Positions 7,878 through 16,550 are shown, numbered from the stretch's first letter. The stretch: 64,000 nt of DNA from Streptomyces sp. NRRL B-1347 (GCF_000720325.1 NZ_JOJM01000038.1:1-64000), one strand, 5' to 3'. The notes: a model not told the origin generated them from the sequence alone. A program made the numbers and translations.

Positions 7878-9602
7878 TCAGGAGAGGGCCAGGGGTGGCA
7901 GCGCCTGCTGTCCGGGCGACAGGCGCAGTTCGAGGCGGTGGCCCAGGCAGTCGGCGAGCGGGCCGCCGCTGGTGGCCATGAGGGGGGTCCAGGCGTAGCC
8001 GCCGTCCGCCGTGCGGACGCTGGCCAGGAACGTCGTGAGGTGGCCGGGGTCCCATGCGAGCCCGAAGGTGTCCGCCGCCACCACGGCTTCGTAGGTGCTC
8101 AGCAGGTCGGGGACCCGGTGGCCCTCGTTGGCGAATCCGCCGCCGCGGACCCGGTGCCGGGCGAGCGCGTCGCCGACGCGGGTGCCGTCGGCCCCGACGG
8201 TCCGGTGCAGCGCCCGGAGCGCCTGGAGGGTGGCGCGCAGCGTGGGGCGGGCGCCGGGCACGTTGGCGTACTGGCCGGGTGCCGTCTCGCAGGTGGCCAC
8301 GTACGCGGCGATTCCGCGTAGGACGGCGGGGTTGGCGCCGGTCCGGTGGAGGATCTCCGCGGCCGCGCCCGTCGACACCATGTCCGACGCGCGGCCCTCC
8401 CAGTAGCCGAACCCGCCGTCGGGGTTCTGGATGGAGCGGGCGAGCCAGTCCGCGATCCCGGCGCGGGCCGGGCCGTCGTCCTGGAAGGCCCCTGCCGACA
8501 GGGCCCAGAGCGTGCACCGCACCTCACTCCCCCGGCCGGGCATGTACATGATCCCGTGTTCGTTCGGCAGTACGCAGCCCTCCATCCACCGCAGGGCGTC
8601 GCGTTCCCCGGTGTCCGTCAGATGGCCCGCCAGCAGGTGGGCGGAGGTGGTGAGCACGTCCGACGCGAGGCCGGGGGTGCGGTAGGTGAAGCCGCCCTGT
8701 TCGGTCCGGAAGGACAACACCGCCGCGACCACCCGGTCGGCGATGTCCTCCAGGTTCGCGCCCAGCTCCCGCAGCGCGCCCACCCCGCAGAACGCGGCCC
8801 ACACGTCCGGCACGGGGTAGCCGGTCCACCGGGTGAACGAGCCGTCCGGGCGCAGCCGGTCCCGGATCCAGGCGACGCAGCCCTCGGGGTCCCGCGGGGA
8901 CTCGTCCAGGCGCCGCAAGGCGCTGGTGGCCCGGAACGTCGCCCACAGACAGTCCGTCCCGTCGCCCTCCTGGAAGGTGAATCCGCCCGCCGTGCCCTGC
9001 CGGTCCTTGAGCCAGTCCGTGAGCCGCTCGCGGTCCCACGGCAGCGGTCCCTGACCGCCGGTGGCCGTGCTCCAGGCGGTGAGGGCGTAGTAGCAGGCCC
9101 GCACGTCGGAGGCGCCGTCCTTGGCGTGGGCCGGGCTCCAGGCCAGTCCGCCGTCCTTGGCCTGCAGCGCCGCCAGCCAGTCGAACAGGGCCTCCGGCGG
9201 CCGCTCGCCGCAGACCTCCACCAGGGTGCGCACGGCGTAGTAGGTGGCCCACACGTCCGACGCCTGGCCGGGCGTCATCGCGAACCCGCCGTCCTCGTGC
9301 GCGGCGCTCCACACCCATGCGGAACTCGGCCTGCCGACGGTGCCGCGGCCGCCGTCCGGCAGGTCGGCCATCGCCTGCGTGCAGTAGTACGTGGCCCAGG
9401 CGTCGGAGCTCATGCCCGCCGACCACGCGTAACCGCCGTCGGAGTTCTGCCGGGAGGCGAGGAAGCCGCCGACGCTCTCGGGGGAAGGCAGGTCACCGGT
9501 GCGGCCGAGCCAGGTGAGGGTCCGCACGGCCGCGTAGGTGCACCACAGGTCGGACTCCCCGGAGACGACGCCCGAGGAGGTCCGCAGCACGTCGTACGTC
9601 AT
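7878..9602 (-). CDS. alpha/alpha-toroid repeat protein related to squalene-hopene/prenyltransferase folds
   Basis: The 574-residue protein consists of about 12 repeats of 40-50 residues with the pattern DGGYAW...SDAWATYYCTQAM, which is the QW-like repeat of terpene cyclases and prenyltransferase beta subunits. Twelve repeats fit two stacked six-fold barrels, as in the beta-gamma body of class II cyclases. The proton-donating DxDD motif is not found, nor the zinc ligands of protein prenyltransferases in an obvious form. ATG 9602 overlaps the stop of the preceding ligase gene (ATGA). The role is unknown: a non-canonical cyclase or a scaffold binding the carrier-linked chain are both possible. 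Confidence 0.75.
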   Translation of the reverse strand: MTYDVLRTSSGVVSGESDLWCTYAAVRTLTWLGRTGDLPSPESVGGFLASRQNSDGGYAWSAGMSSDAWATYYCTQAMADLPDGGRGTVGRPSSAWVWSAAHEDGGFAMTPGQASDVWATYYAVRTLVEVCGERPPEALFDWLAALQAKDGGLAWSPAHAKDGASDVRACYYALTAWSTATGGQGPLPWDRERLTDWLKDRQGTAGGFTFQEGDGTDCLWATFRATSALRRLDESPRDPEGCVAWIRDRLRPDGSFTRWTGYPVPDVWAAFCGVGALRELGANLEDIADRVVAAVLSFRTEQGGFTYRTPGLASDVLTTSAHLLAGHLTDTGERDALRWMEGCVLPNEHGIMYMPGRGSEVRCTLWALSAGAFQDDGPARAGIADWLARSIQNPDGGFGYWEGRASDMVSTGAAAEILHRTGANPAVLRGIAAYVATCETAPGQYANVPGARPTLRATLQALRALHRTVGADGTRVGDALARHRVRGGGFANEGHRVPDLLSTYEAVVAADTFGLAWDPGHLTTFLASVRTADGGYAWTPLMATSGGPLADCLGHRLELRLSPGQQALPPLALS

Positions 9603-10924
9603 GCGGGCACCACCTCGTCGACGACGCGGAAGTTGGAGCGCTTCCAGCTCTTCTGGGAGCCGCCGCTCTTCGTCGTCACCGGCAGTCGGTTGACGAACCG
9701 GACCTCGTCCCAGCGGAAGCCGAGGCGTTCGTCCGTGTGCCGCTGCACGAGGGCGTTCTTCGCGGGCTCGGCCTCCCGGTCGGTGCCCGGGTCCCGTTCG
9801 AGGAGCAGTCTGGCCCAGGTGCCGTCCTGGTCGACCTCGATGAGATAGCCCATGACGTCGCTGTTCGCGTAGACGATGCCTTCGAGGTCGCGGGTGCGCA
9901 CGCGGCTGCCCTTGATCTCGGTGCCGTCGCTCCCCCGGCCGTGGACCGTCACCACGGGGGCGGTGGCGCCGCAGGGGCAGCCGTCGGTCAGGGACACCTC
10001 GTCGCCCATGTCGAGGCGGAGGAGGGGGCGGGCGTCGTTGTTGAGCGGGGTGACGACGAGCCTGCCCTCGCGCCCCGGGTCCGCGGGCACGATGCCGTCG
10101 CCGTCGGCGATCTCGAAGTAGTTGGCTCCGCGCAGCAAGTGCAGCCGGTCCTGCGCGCAGCAGGCGGCCAGGGTGCCGCTCTCCGTGCTGCCGTAACTGG
10201 CGTCGTAGGCGCGCGCGTTCCACCACTGCCCGGCCATGGCGCGCAGCTCGGGGGTGCTCACCTCGCCGAGCAGCATGAGGAGTTCGACGGAGGGGCGCAG
10301 CCGGTCCAGGAGGCCGCGCCTCTTGATGACCTGGGAGAACTCCAGGAGCACTCCGGGCGCGACGAACAGGACGGTGGGCCGGAACACCTCCCACAGGCCG
10401 ATGATGCGGTCCCAGTCGGAGATCCCGGTGGTGTACGGGTAGGCCTTGACATGGGGTACGCCGAGGAACTCGCAGACGCCGACCATCAGGTCGGCCACCG
10501 GCACGATGTCCGAGGGCAGCAGGATCAGCGCGCGGTGTCCGCCGTCCGCCAGCAGCGGGCGCCAGGCCTCGGCGACGGACACGGTGTTGGCGATCATGTC
10601 CTGGGCCGTGCGCGGGGTGGGCGTGGGGAGGCCCGTCGTCCCGGTGGTCTGGTAGTACTTCAGGCCCGCGTCGACTGGTACCCGCAGGAAGTCGAGGGGC
10701 CGGGCCTTGAGGTCGTCCTTGGACGTCGCGCGCAGGTCGAGGAGCGCCCGCGGCGAGAACGTGCCGAGCGAGGCGTAGGCGGGCGTCTGCTCCGCGCGGT
10801 GCCAGACCTCGGCCAGCTTGGCCGCGTAGTACGTCTCGTCGGAGCGGGACGCGCCGCGGTGGGCGGTCACTTCCTGCTGTATCCGCTCCATGAAGTCGAG
10901 GTCACTCCTGGAGTTGATCTTCAC
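9599..10924 (-). CDS. PaaK/LuxE-like acyl-activating enzyme (441 aa)
   Basis: Adenylate-forming protein of the phenylacetate-CoA ligase type: ATP loop YYQTTGTTGLPTPTP near residue 110, DASYGSTESG near 240, LRLDMGDEV near 310 and a Cys pair CPCG that resembles the metal-binding turn of PaaK. GTG 10924 is chosen because GAAGGAG stands seven bases before it; a longer frame would read through tandem repeats. It is the third gene of the operon, directly after the LuxC-like reductase, and its stop overlaps the start of the toroid gene. LuxC enzymes usually receive acyl groups from a LuxE partner, so this is a candidate partner. Confidence 0.75.
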   Translation of the reverse strand: MKINSRSDLDFMERIQQEVTAHRGASRSDETYYAAKLAEVWHRAEQTPAYASLGTFSPRALLDLRATSKDDLKARPLDFLRVPVDAGLKYYQTTGTTGLPTPTPRTAQDMIANTVSVAEAWRPLLADGGHRALILLPSDIVPVADLMVGVCEFLGVPHVKAYPYTTGISDWDRIIGLWEVFRPTVLFVAPGVLLEFSQVIKRRGLLDRLRPSVELLMLLGEVSTPELRAMAGQWWNARAYDASYGSTESGTLAACCAQDRLHLLRGANYFEIADGDGIVPADPGREGRLVVTPLNNDARPLLRLDMGDEVSLTDGCPCGATAPVVTVHGRGSDGTEIKGSRVRTRDLEGIVYANSDVMGYLIEVDQDGTWARLLLERDPGTDREAEPAKNALVQRHTDERLGFRWDEVRFVNRLPVTTKSGGSQKSWKRSNFRVVDEVVPA

Positions 10925-10940
10925 TTGCCACTCCTTCGCG

Positions 10941-11020
10941 TTGAGTGCGGGTCCCTTGTGGTGCGTGCGGGTCCCTTGCGTTGCGTGCGGATCCCTCGTG
11001 CTGCGTGCGGTCCGGCTGCT
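10941..11020. repeat. 20-bp tandem repeat between operon genes
   Basis: Four successive 20-base units start at 10941, 10961, 10981 and 11001. They share the core GTGCGGGTCCCTTG, with the last unit strongly diverged. They fill the 95-base gap between the LuxC-like gene and the ribosome site of the PaaK-like gene. Confidence 0.8.
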
Positions 11021-12387
11021 CACCCGTCGCCGTGGGCCAGCCCCTTGGCCCGCATCAGGAACTCGCCGAGGAACCCGTCGTGCGGTACGTCCGGGTGGAG
11101 CCAGGAGGTCGGCTTGCCGCGGTACACGTTGGAGACCGCCGTGAGCTCAGCGGCCTCGGCGACGAGCTCCATGTCGTCGGTGTGCAGCGAGAGGACCAAG
11201 GAGTCGTCGAGGACGTCCACGGCACCCCGCTCGAAGGGGGCGACCCACACGCACGGGAAGGGCACCTCGTACGAGAGCAGCGGGTTCCTCGCGGACTCCA
11301 GCTCCACGACCGCGGGCGTCACGGTCGCCAGGGAGCCCTCGCCGCCGAGCCGTTCGACGCGCGGGGCCAGGTGCACGACCGCGTCCTTGGCCCGGTTCAG
11401 GACCGCCGCCGCGAGGCGTTCCGCGCCGGCCTCCGGCAGGCAGGGCAGGAGGGCCGTGTCGTCCAGGGGCCGGGCCGGTGTCACCTGGCGCAGTGCGGCG
11501 GCCAGTTCCCCGGCGAAGTCCGTCGGGTGCTGTTCGACGAGGACGCCGGTGGTCGCGGTGCACGCGGTTCCCGCATGGTAGAGCGCACCGGTCCGCGCGA
11601 GGCCGAGCCCGGCGGCCCGGTCGGCGTCGGCGGCCACGACCAGCTTCGAGCGGCCCGGGCCCTGGAGCCGGACGTCGGCGCGGTTGCGGTACTTGTCGAC
11701 GACGTCCTGGCCGCCGTACACCAGGGCGCGGTCCGAGCGCTCGATGATCAGGTCCGCCGTCGCGTGGTCGCAGGGCGCCACGACCAGCTGCGTCGACGGC
11801 ACTCCCGCCTGCCGCAGCGCGCTGACGAGCCGGAAGGGGGTGAGCGGGTCCCGGGTGGAGGGGCGCACGACGACCCGGTAGCCGAGCGCGAGGGCCTCCA
11901 GCCACATGGCGTGCACCCCCGGGCTGTTGCCCGCCGCGTGCACGGCGAAGACGTCCCCGGTGCGGCGCCACGCGGCGCCTGCCGGGGGTGCGCCGGGCAC
12001 GGCGGTGCCGAGCGGGGCGCAGCCCGTGGGCCGTGCCGCCGACGGGGGCCGTCCCACGTCGCGCAGGGTCCGCGTGATGAGCCGGTCGCACTCGCGCACG
12101 ACCGCGAGGGGCGTGCCCGTCAGCGTCGCCGTCCGCCGCTCGTGGGCGTCCAGGCCGTCGCCCAGGACCTCCTGGCCTTCGAAGACGTCGGCCGCTTTCC
12201 TGAGCACCTCCGCCGTCTCACCGACGGACAGGGGCGGGTGGTCACGCAGCTGGTCGATCCAGTGGGAGACGACCAGGCCGGGCACTGATGCCAGTTCGAG
12301 GGCCGGGTTGCCCGAAGCGTCCGGCACGGTGGTGCGGTTCCGCGTCCGGTAGGGCCCGGTCGGGCCCAGCGCGGGAATGTCCAGCAT
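11020..12387 (-). CDS. LuxC-like acyl-CoA/acyl-protein reductase
   Basis: The 455-residue protein has the aldehyde-dehydrogenase-like architecture of LuxC. Visible marks are GDVFAVHAAGNSPG near residue 143, VVVRPSTRDP near 172, the catalytic cysteine in HAGTACTATTG near 279, and SYEVPFPCVWV near 380. LuxC reduces an activated acyl group to an aldehyde with NADPH through a cysteine thioester. Here it would make an aldehyde from the acid activated by the neighbouring LuxE/PaaK-like proteins. It is the second gene of the operon, 53 bases after the DAHP synthase gene. Confidence 0.8.
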   Translation of the reverse strand: MLDIPALGPTGPYRTRNRTTVPDASGNPALELASVPGLVVSHWIDQLRDHPPLSVGETAEVLRKAADVFEGQEVLGDGLDAHERRTATLTGTPLAVVRECDRLITRTLRDVGRPPSAARPTGCAPLGTAVPGAPPAGAAWRRTGDVFAVHAAGNSPGVHAMWLEALALGYRVVVRPSTRDPLTPFRLVSALRQAGVPSTQLVVAPCDHATADLIIERSDRALVYGGQDVVDKYRNRADVRLQGPGRSKLVVAADADRAAGLGLARTGALYHAGTACTATTGVLVEQHPTDFAGELAAALRQVTPARPLDDTALLPCLPEAGAERLAAAVLNRAKDAVVHLAPRVERLGGEGSLATVTPAVVELESARNPLLSYEVPFPCVWVAPFERGAVDVLDDSLVLSLHTDDMELVAEAAELTAVSNVYRGKPTSWLHPDVPHDGFLGEFLMRAKGLAHGDG

Positions 12388-12440
12388 GCTCGCTCTCCTG
12401 TTCCTTCCGGCGAGTCGCGGGGCGTACGGTGGTCAGCGGG

Positions 12441-13559
12441 TCAGCGGGCCGCGGCGGTCACGGCGCGGCGCTGGCGGGCCGCGGCCGCGAGGTCGCGGAG
12501 CACGTCCACGGTGGCGTCCCAGCCCATGCAGGCGTCGGTGACGCTCTGGCCGAACACGGGCTCGTCCAGGCCGAGTTCCTGGCGCCCGGGGATCAGGAAG
12601 CCCTCCAGCATGACGCCGCGGACGTCCGGGTTGCCCGCCGCGACCTGGGCGCCGATCTCCCGCGCGACCACGGCCTGTTGCTCGTGGTCCTTGCCGCTGT
12701 TGCCGTGGCTTGCGTCGATGACCAGGCCGGTCGGCAGCGCGGCCGCCGCCAGGAGCCGGGCCGCCTCGCGCACGTTCTCGGGGTGGTAGTTGGGCCGGCC
12801 CGAGGCTCCCCTGAGCACCACGTGGCAGTCGGGGTTGCCGCTCGTCCGCAGCGTGACCGCCCTGCCGTCCCGGTCGACGCCAAGGTAGGCGTGCGGCGCG
12901 GCCGCGGACCGGATGGCGTCGACGGCGACGCCCACGGAGCCGGTGCTGCCGTTCTTCATGCCCACGGGCATGGGCAGGCCGCTGGCCAGCTGCCGGTGCA
13001 CCTGGCTCTCCACGGTCCGCGCGCCGATGGCTCCCCAGGAGATCAGGTCGGCCAGGTACACCGGGGCCGACGGGCTCAGCCACTCCGTCGCGATGGGCAG
13101 CCCCATCTCGGCGATCTCCAGCATGAGCGTGCGCGCCGCGCGAAGGCCGCGGTTGACGTCCAGGCTGCCGTCGAGGGCCGGGTCGGTGAGCAGCCCGGTC
13201 CAGCCGACCGTGGTGCGGGGCTTCTCCACGTACACCCGCATGACGAGCACGAGGTCGTCAGCGAAGTCGGCGGCCAGCTCGCGCAGCGACTTCGCGTACG
13301 CCAGACCGGCGTTCACGTCGTGGATCGAGCACGGCCCGACCACGGCGAGCAGTCGGTCGTCCTCACCGCTCAGCACGCGGCGGGTCAGCAGGCGGCCGTC
13401 GCCCACCGAGCGGGCCGCGGCCCGGGTCAGCGGCAGCTCGCTCATGAGCCCGTGCGGGGTGGTCGCCGAGTGCGTACGGTATTGCCCACCGATGTCGCCC
13501 GGTGAGAGTTCGACCACGGAATCGGGTTTGTCCTCGGCCAGCATGTCAAGACTCTGCAT
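12441..13559 (-). CDS. class I 3-deoxy-7-phosphoheptulonate (DAHP) synthase
   Basis: The 372-residue protein has AroG/F/H-type motifs: VVGPCSIHD near residue 93, IATEWLSP near 175, GMKNGSTGSV near 219 and IDASHGNSGKDHEQQ near 304. It condenses phosphoenolpyruvate and erythrose 4-phosphate, the first step of the shikimate pathway. Streptomyces housekeeping DAHP synthase is usually the unrelated class II type, so a class I copy at the head of a biosynthetic operon points to dedicated aromatic amino acid supply. ATG 13559 follows GAGGA. Feedback properties cannot be read from sequence here. Confidence 0.9.
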   Translation of the reverse strand: MQSLDMLAEDKPDSVVELSPGDIGGQYRTHSATTPHGLMSELPLTRAAARSVGDGRLLTRRVLSGEDDRLLAVVGPCSIHDVNAGLAYAKSLRELAADFADDLVLVMRVYVEKPRTTVGWTGLLTDPALDGSLDVNRGLRAARTLMLEIAEMGLPIATEWLSPSAPVYLADLISWGAIGARTVESQVHRQLASGLPMPVGMKNGSTGSVGVAVDAIRSAAAPHAYLGVDRDGRAVTLRTSGNPDCHVVLRGASGRPNYHPENVREAARLLAAAALPTGLVIDASHGNSGKDHEQQAVVAREIGAQVAAGNPDVRGVMLEGFLIPGRQELGLDEPVFGQSVTDACMGWDATVDVLRDLAAAARQRRAVTAAAR

Positions 13560-13568
13560 CGTTCCTCA

Positions 13569-13617
13569 ATTCGTTCTACTCAGCGCAGCATTTGTGCGTC
13601 GGCAACGAATCATTCGT
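13569..13617. promoter_or_regulatory. palindrome plus half-site before the biosynthetic operon
   Basis: ACGAAT-C-ATTCGT occupies 13605-13617, and a further ATTCGT lies at 13569-13574, both within 60 bases upstream of the DAHP synthase start. Two copies of the same hexamer suggest an operator that controls the whole operon. Confidence 0.45.
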
Positions 13618-13619
13618 GT

Positions 13620-13945
13620 GGACCCTCGATCCCCCGAGCGCCCGTACCGAATGGCGGATCGGACGGGTGGAGGTGAGGGGGACGCCCCGGCACGGCTGTC
13701 CGGCGAGCACGCGAATCACGGTGCCTCATCAGGGAGTTGAGCCGCTACCGGTGCCGCGTGCAGCAAGCTGTGGTGCACCTAGCTGCACCACGGCTCCGGG
13801 CCACGCCGCGGCCTGCCGCTCTTGCGGCGGCGGCTTTCGCCGAATGCACACCGCTCCGGCCCGCACGCCGACATGTTCCGGATTTCCCGTATTCCGGCCG
13901 GGGATTCCACGAACCGTGGGCTCCGTCACCTCTGTCGCGGAAAAG
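13620..13945. other. intergenic region with a hairpin, no gene seen
   Basis: No convincing coding frame is visible. An 8-base inverted repeat GTGGTGCA (13770-13777) and TGCACCAC (13784-13791) with a 6-base spacer could be an operator or a small transcript structure. The operon promoter should lie in this segment, but I could not fix its -10/-35 boxes. Confidence 0.4.
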
Positions 13946-13948
13946 AAA

Positions 13949-13992
13949 GCGCCCGCCCGTCCAGGAGGAATTCCTCCTGGACGGGCGGGCGC
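13949..13992 (-). terminator. perfect 44-bp palindromic terminator
   Basis: The two 22-base arms (13949-13970 and 13971-13992) are perfectly complementary around AATT. On the minus strand the hairpin is followed by CTTTCTTTTCC. It lies 25 bases after the stop of the XRE regulator gene and is a textbook intrinsic terminator. Confidence 0.85.
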
Positions 13993-14017
13993 GTCGGGCT
14001 CGGGTGCGGGCGGGCCG

Positions 14018-14890
14018 CTACCGCTCGGCCCCCTCGGGGAGCGCCGCTTCCTCGGGGCTCGCCATGTCGAGGAGCAGCATCGCGTCGTGGTCCGGGGTGC
14101 CGGGCGGGGCCTGGTAGGTGACCAGGCGCTGGCCGTCCGTGCGGGAGATCGTCATCACCTCGAAGGAGAGGCAGAGCGAGCCGACCTCCGGGTGCCGGAA
14201 GTGCTTCTGGCCGCCGCCGCGCTCCTGTACGTCGTACCGCTCCCACAGCCGGGCGAACTCCGGGCTCTTCACCACGAGTTCGCCGACGAGCTGGGCGAGC
14301 TCCGGCATGTCCGGGTCGGCGCCCGCCACCGCGCGCAGGTGGCCCGCGCTGTGCGCCGCCATCTCCTCCCAGTCGCGGTACAGCTTGCGGCCCATGGGGT
14401 GCAGGAACATGTAACGCGTGATGTTGCGGTGCTCCCACGGCCAGTCCGTGATGCCGGCGAAGAGCCGCAGACCGGGCCGGTTGGCGGCGAGCAGGTCGTT
14501 GGTGCGGCTGACGACGTACGCCGGTGCGGGGCGCACCGTCTCCAGCAGGATGCGCACCGACTCCCGCACCGTGCGCGCCGGGCCCGGGGACGGCGCGGGC
14601 GACTGGCCCGCGGCGAGCGCCACCAGCTCGTGCAGCCGGTGCAGGGCGTCGTCGGAGAGCTGGAGCGACTCGCCGAGCGCGGCGACGACGGCGGGTGAGG
14701 GCCGGGTCTCGCGGCCGCGCTCCAGGCGCGTGTAGTAGTCGACGCTGACCCCGGCGAGGGTCGCCAGCTCCTCGCGGCGCAGCCCCGGGGTGCGGCGGAC
14801 GCCCGTACCGGCCCGCAGGCCCACGTCCTGCGGGCGGAGCTGCCCGCGGCGGGCGCGGAGGAAGCGGCCCAGTTCCGTACCTTCGCTCAT
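14018..14890 (-). CDS. XRE-family regulator with MmyB-like ligand-binding domain
   Basis: The 290-residue protein begins with a helix-turn-helix (residues about 9-75, including TPGLRREELATLAGVSVDYYTRLERG), the standard N-terminus of the MmyB family. The C-terminal two thirds (NDLLAANRPGLRLFAGI...WERYDV) match the MmyB-like PAS-type domain thought to bind fatty acid or similar ligands. It is divergent from the MFS exporter gene (154-base gap) and probably controls it. It may also bear on the adjacent biosynthetic operon, which is inference. Confidence 0.88.
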   Translation of the reverse strand: MSEGTELGRFLRARRGQLRPQDVGLRAGTGVRRTPGLRREELATLAGVSVDYYTRLERGRETRPSPAVVAALGESLQLSDDALHRLHELVALAAGQSPAPSPGPARTVRESVRILLETVRPAPAYVVSRTNDLLAANRPGLRLFAGITDWPWEHRNITRYMFLHPMGRKLYRDWEEMAAHSAGHLRAVAGADPDMPELAQLVGELVVKSPEFARLWERYDVQERGGGQKHFRHPEVGSLCLSFEVMTISRTDGQRLVTYQAPPGTPDHDAMLLLDMASPEEAALPEGAER

Positions 14891-15044
14891 CCGTTCATTC
14901 TCGCAAAGAACGCCGCGCGCAGGGGGGCCGTGTCAGGGCCAGGCACAGCGCTCCCCCTCACAGCTCGGCCTGCCAGGGACCGCAGGTCGCAGGGCACGCT
15001 GCTTGCCGTATCCACAGCGACAGCGCGGTGAGGAGCAGTGCACC

Positions 15045-16442
15045 ATGAGTACGACGCGGTCCGGCGCGGGCACGGCAGCTGAGGCGAGCGCATCCACCGG
15101 GGGCGAGCCGGAACGGCCGGGCTCTCCCCGCGCAGCGCTCGTCGCCGCCGTCCTCGGCTTCTTCGTGATCACGATCGACGTCTCCGGAGTCAACGTCGCG
15201 CTGCCCGCCATGCGGGACGACCTCGGCGGCTCGATGTCCGGCCTGCAGTGGGTCGTCGACAGCTATACGTTGATGTTCGCGGCCCTGATGCTCTCCGCCG
15301 GGGCGCTCTCGGACGCGGTGGGCGCGCGGCGCGCGTACGCCTGGGGGCTCGGTGTCTTCACCCTCTCCTCGCTGGCCTGCGGGGCGGCGCCGACGCTGGG
15401 GGTGCTGATCGGGGCTCGCGTGGTGCAGGGCAGCGCGGCAGCGGTGATGGTGCCCGCCTCGCTCGCGCTGATCCGCCAGGCCTTCTCCGATCCGGACGAG
15501 CGGGCGCGCGGCATCGCCCTGTGGACGGTCGGCGGCGCGGTCGCCATCGCCGCGGGGCCCGTCCTGGGCGGGCTGCTCACCACGGAGTGGAGCTGGCGCG
15601 CCGTGTTCTGCCTCAACGTGCCCACCGGGATCGTCGGGTTCCTGGCCCTGATGCGGGCGGCGCGCTCCCCGCGCCACTCCGTCGCGTTCGACCTGCCGGG
15701 GCAGGTGACGGCCGTACTGGCCCTCGCCGGACTCACCTTCGCCGTGATCGAGGGCGGGCACGACGGGTTCACCCGTACCGTCCTCGCGGCGACCGTGGTC
15801 GCGGTGGTGTGCGCGGCCGCCTTCGTGACCATCGAGGCGCGGCGGCCGGAACCGATGCTGCCCCTTGAGCTGTTCCGGCTGCGCGGCGTCACCGTGCCGG
15901 TCATCTCGGGCTTCGCCCTCAACGCCGCCTTCTACGGCGGGGTGTTCGTGCTGAGCCTCTTCTTCCAGGAGCAGCGGGGCCAGTCGGCGCTCTCGGCCGG
16001 GCTGATGTTCGTGCCGATGGCGCTGATCACCGCCAACGTCAACTACCTCTCGCCGCGGGCGGTTACCCGCTTCGGTCGCCGGACGGTGGTCGTCGCCGGG
16101 CTGCTGATCGTCGCCCTGGGCTGCGGCGTACTGCTCCCCGTCGACGCCGACACACACCCGTGGGTGACCGCCCTTCTGATGATCCCGCTGGGCATCGGCG
16201 GCTCCCTCGCCATGCCCGCGCTGACCTCCCTGATGCTCGACAGCGTCGCCCCCGAACGGGCGGGCACGGCGGCGGCGCTGCTCAACACCAGTCGTCAGAC
16301 GGGCGGAGCGGTGAGCATCGCCGTCTTCGGCGCGCTCCTCGCCGGGGACTTCACACCGGGCATGCGGGAGAGCCTGCTGAGCGCCGCCTGTCTGCTCCTG
16401 GTCATGGCCCTCGGCGCCGGGGCGCTGCTGCCGCGACGCTGA
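15045..16442 (+). CDS. MFS drug/proton antiporter, DHA2-type
   Basis: The 465-residue protein is membrane-embedded over most of its length. After a polar N-terminus of about 30 residues come ITIDVSGVNVALPAMRDDL, LQWVVDSYTLMFAALMLSAG, the loop GALSDAVGARRAYAWG (motif A) and GPVLGGLLTTEWSWRAVFCLNVP (motif C region), typical of multidrug exporters of the DHA2 group. ATG 15045 follows GAGGAG. It could export the product of the neighbouring operon or a toxic compound sensed by the divergent MmyB-like regulator. Confidence 0.88.
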   Translation: MSTTRSGAGTAAEASASTGGEPERPGSPRAALVAAVLGFFVITIDVSGVNVALPAMRDDLGGSMSGLQWVVDSYTLMFAALMLSAGALSDAVGARRAYAWGLGVFTLSSLACGAAPTLGVLIGARVVQGSAAAVMVPASLALIRQAFSDPDERARGIALWTVGGAVAIAAGPVLGGLLTTEWSWRAVFCLNVPTGIVGFLALMRAARSPRHSVAFDLPGQVTAVLALAGLTFAVIEGGHDGFTRTVLAATVVAVVCAAAFVTIEARRPEPMLPLELFRLRGVTVPVISGFALNAAFYGGVFVLSLFFQEQRGQSALSAGLMFVPMALITANVNYLSPRAVTRFGRRTVVVAGLLIVALGCGVLLPVDADTHPWVTALLMIPLGIGGSLAMPALTSLMLDSVAPERAGTAAALLNTSRQTGGAVSIAVFGALLAGDFTPGMRESLLSAACLLLVMALGAGALLPRR

Positions 16443-16450
16443 GGCCGCCC

Positions 16451-16515
16451 ACGGCGGTGACACCCACCGCCGTCGATGTCTCCCAGCGGCCGGACTCCCC
16501 CGGCCGGCCGCTGGG
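16451..16515 (+). terminator. two consecutive hairpins after the MFS gene
   Basis: The first has a 9-base stem, ACGGCGGTG (16451-16459) with CACCGCCGT (16465-16473). The second has a 12-base stem, CCCAGCGGCCGG (16482-16493) with CCGGCCGCTGGG (16504-16515). Together they should end the exporter transcript. Confidence 0.65.
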
Positions 16516-16550
16516 TCTCCCACCGGGGCCCGTGGCGGGCCGCGCGGCCT

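Noticed and set aside
9603..10394. N-terminal extension of the toroid protein upstream of ATG 9602
   Set aside because: This part lies on the coding sequence of the PaaK-like gene in another frame; the ATGA overlap gives a natural start at 9602.
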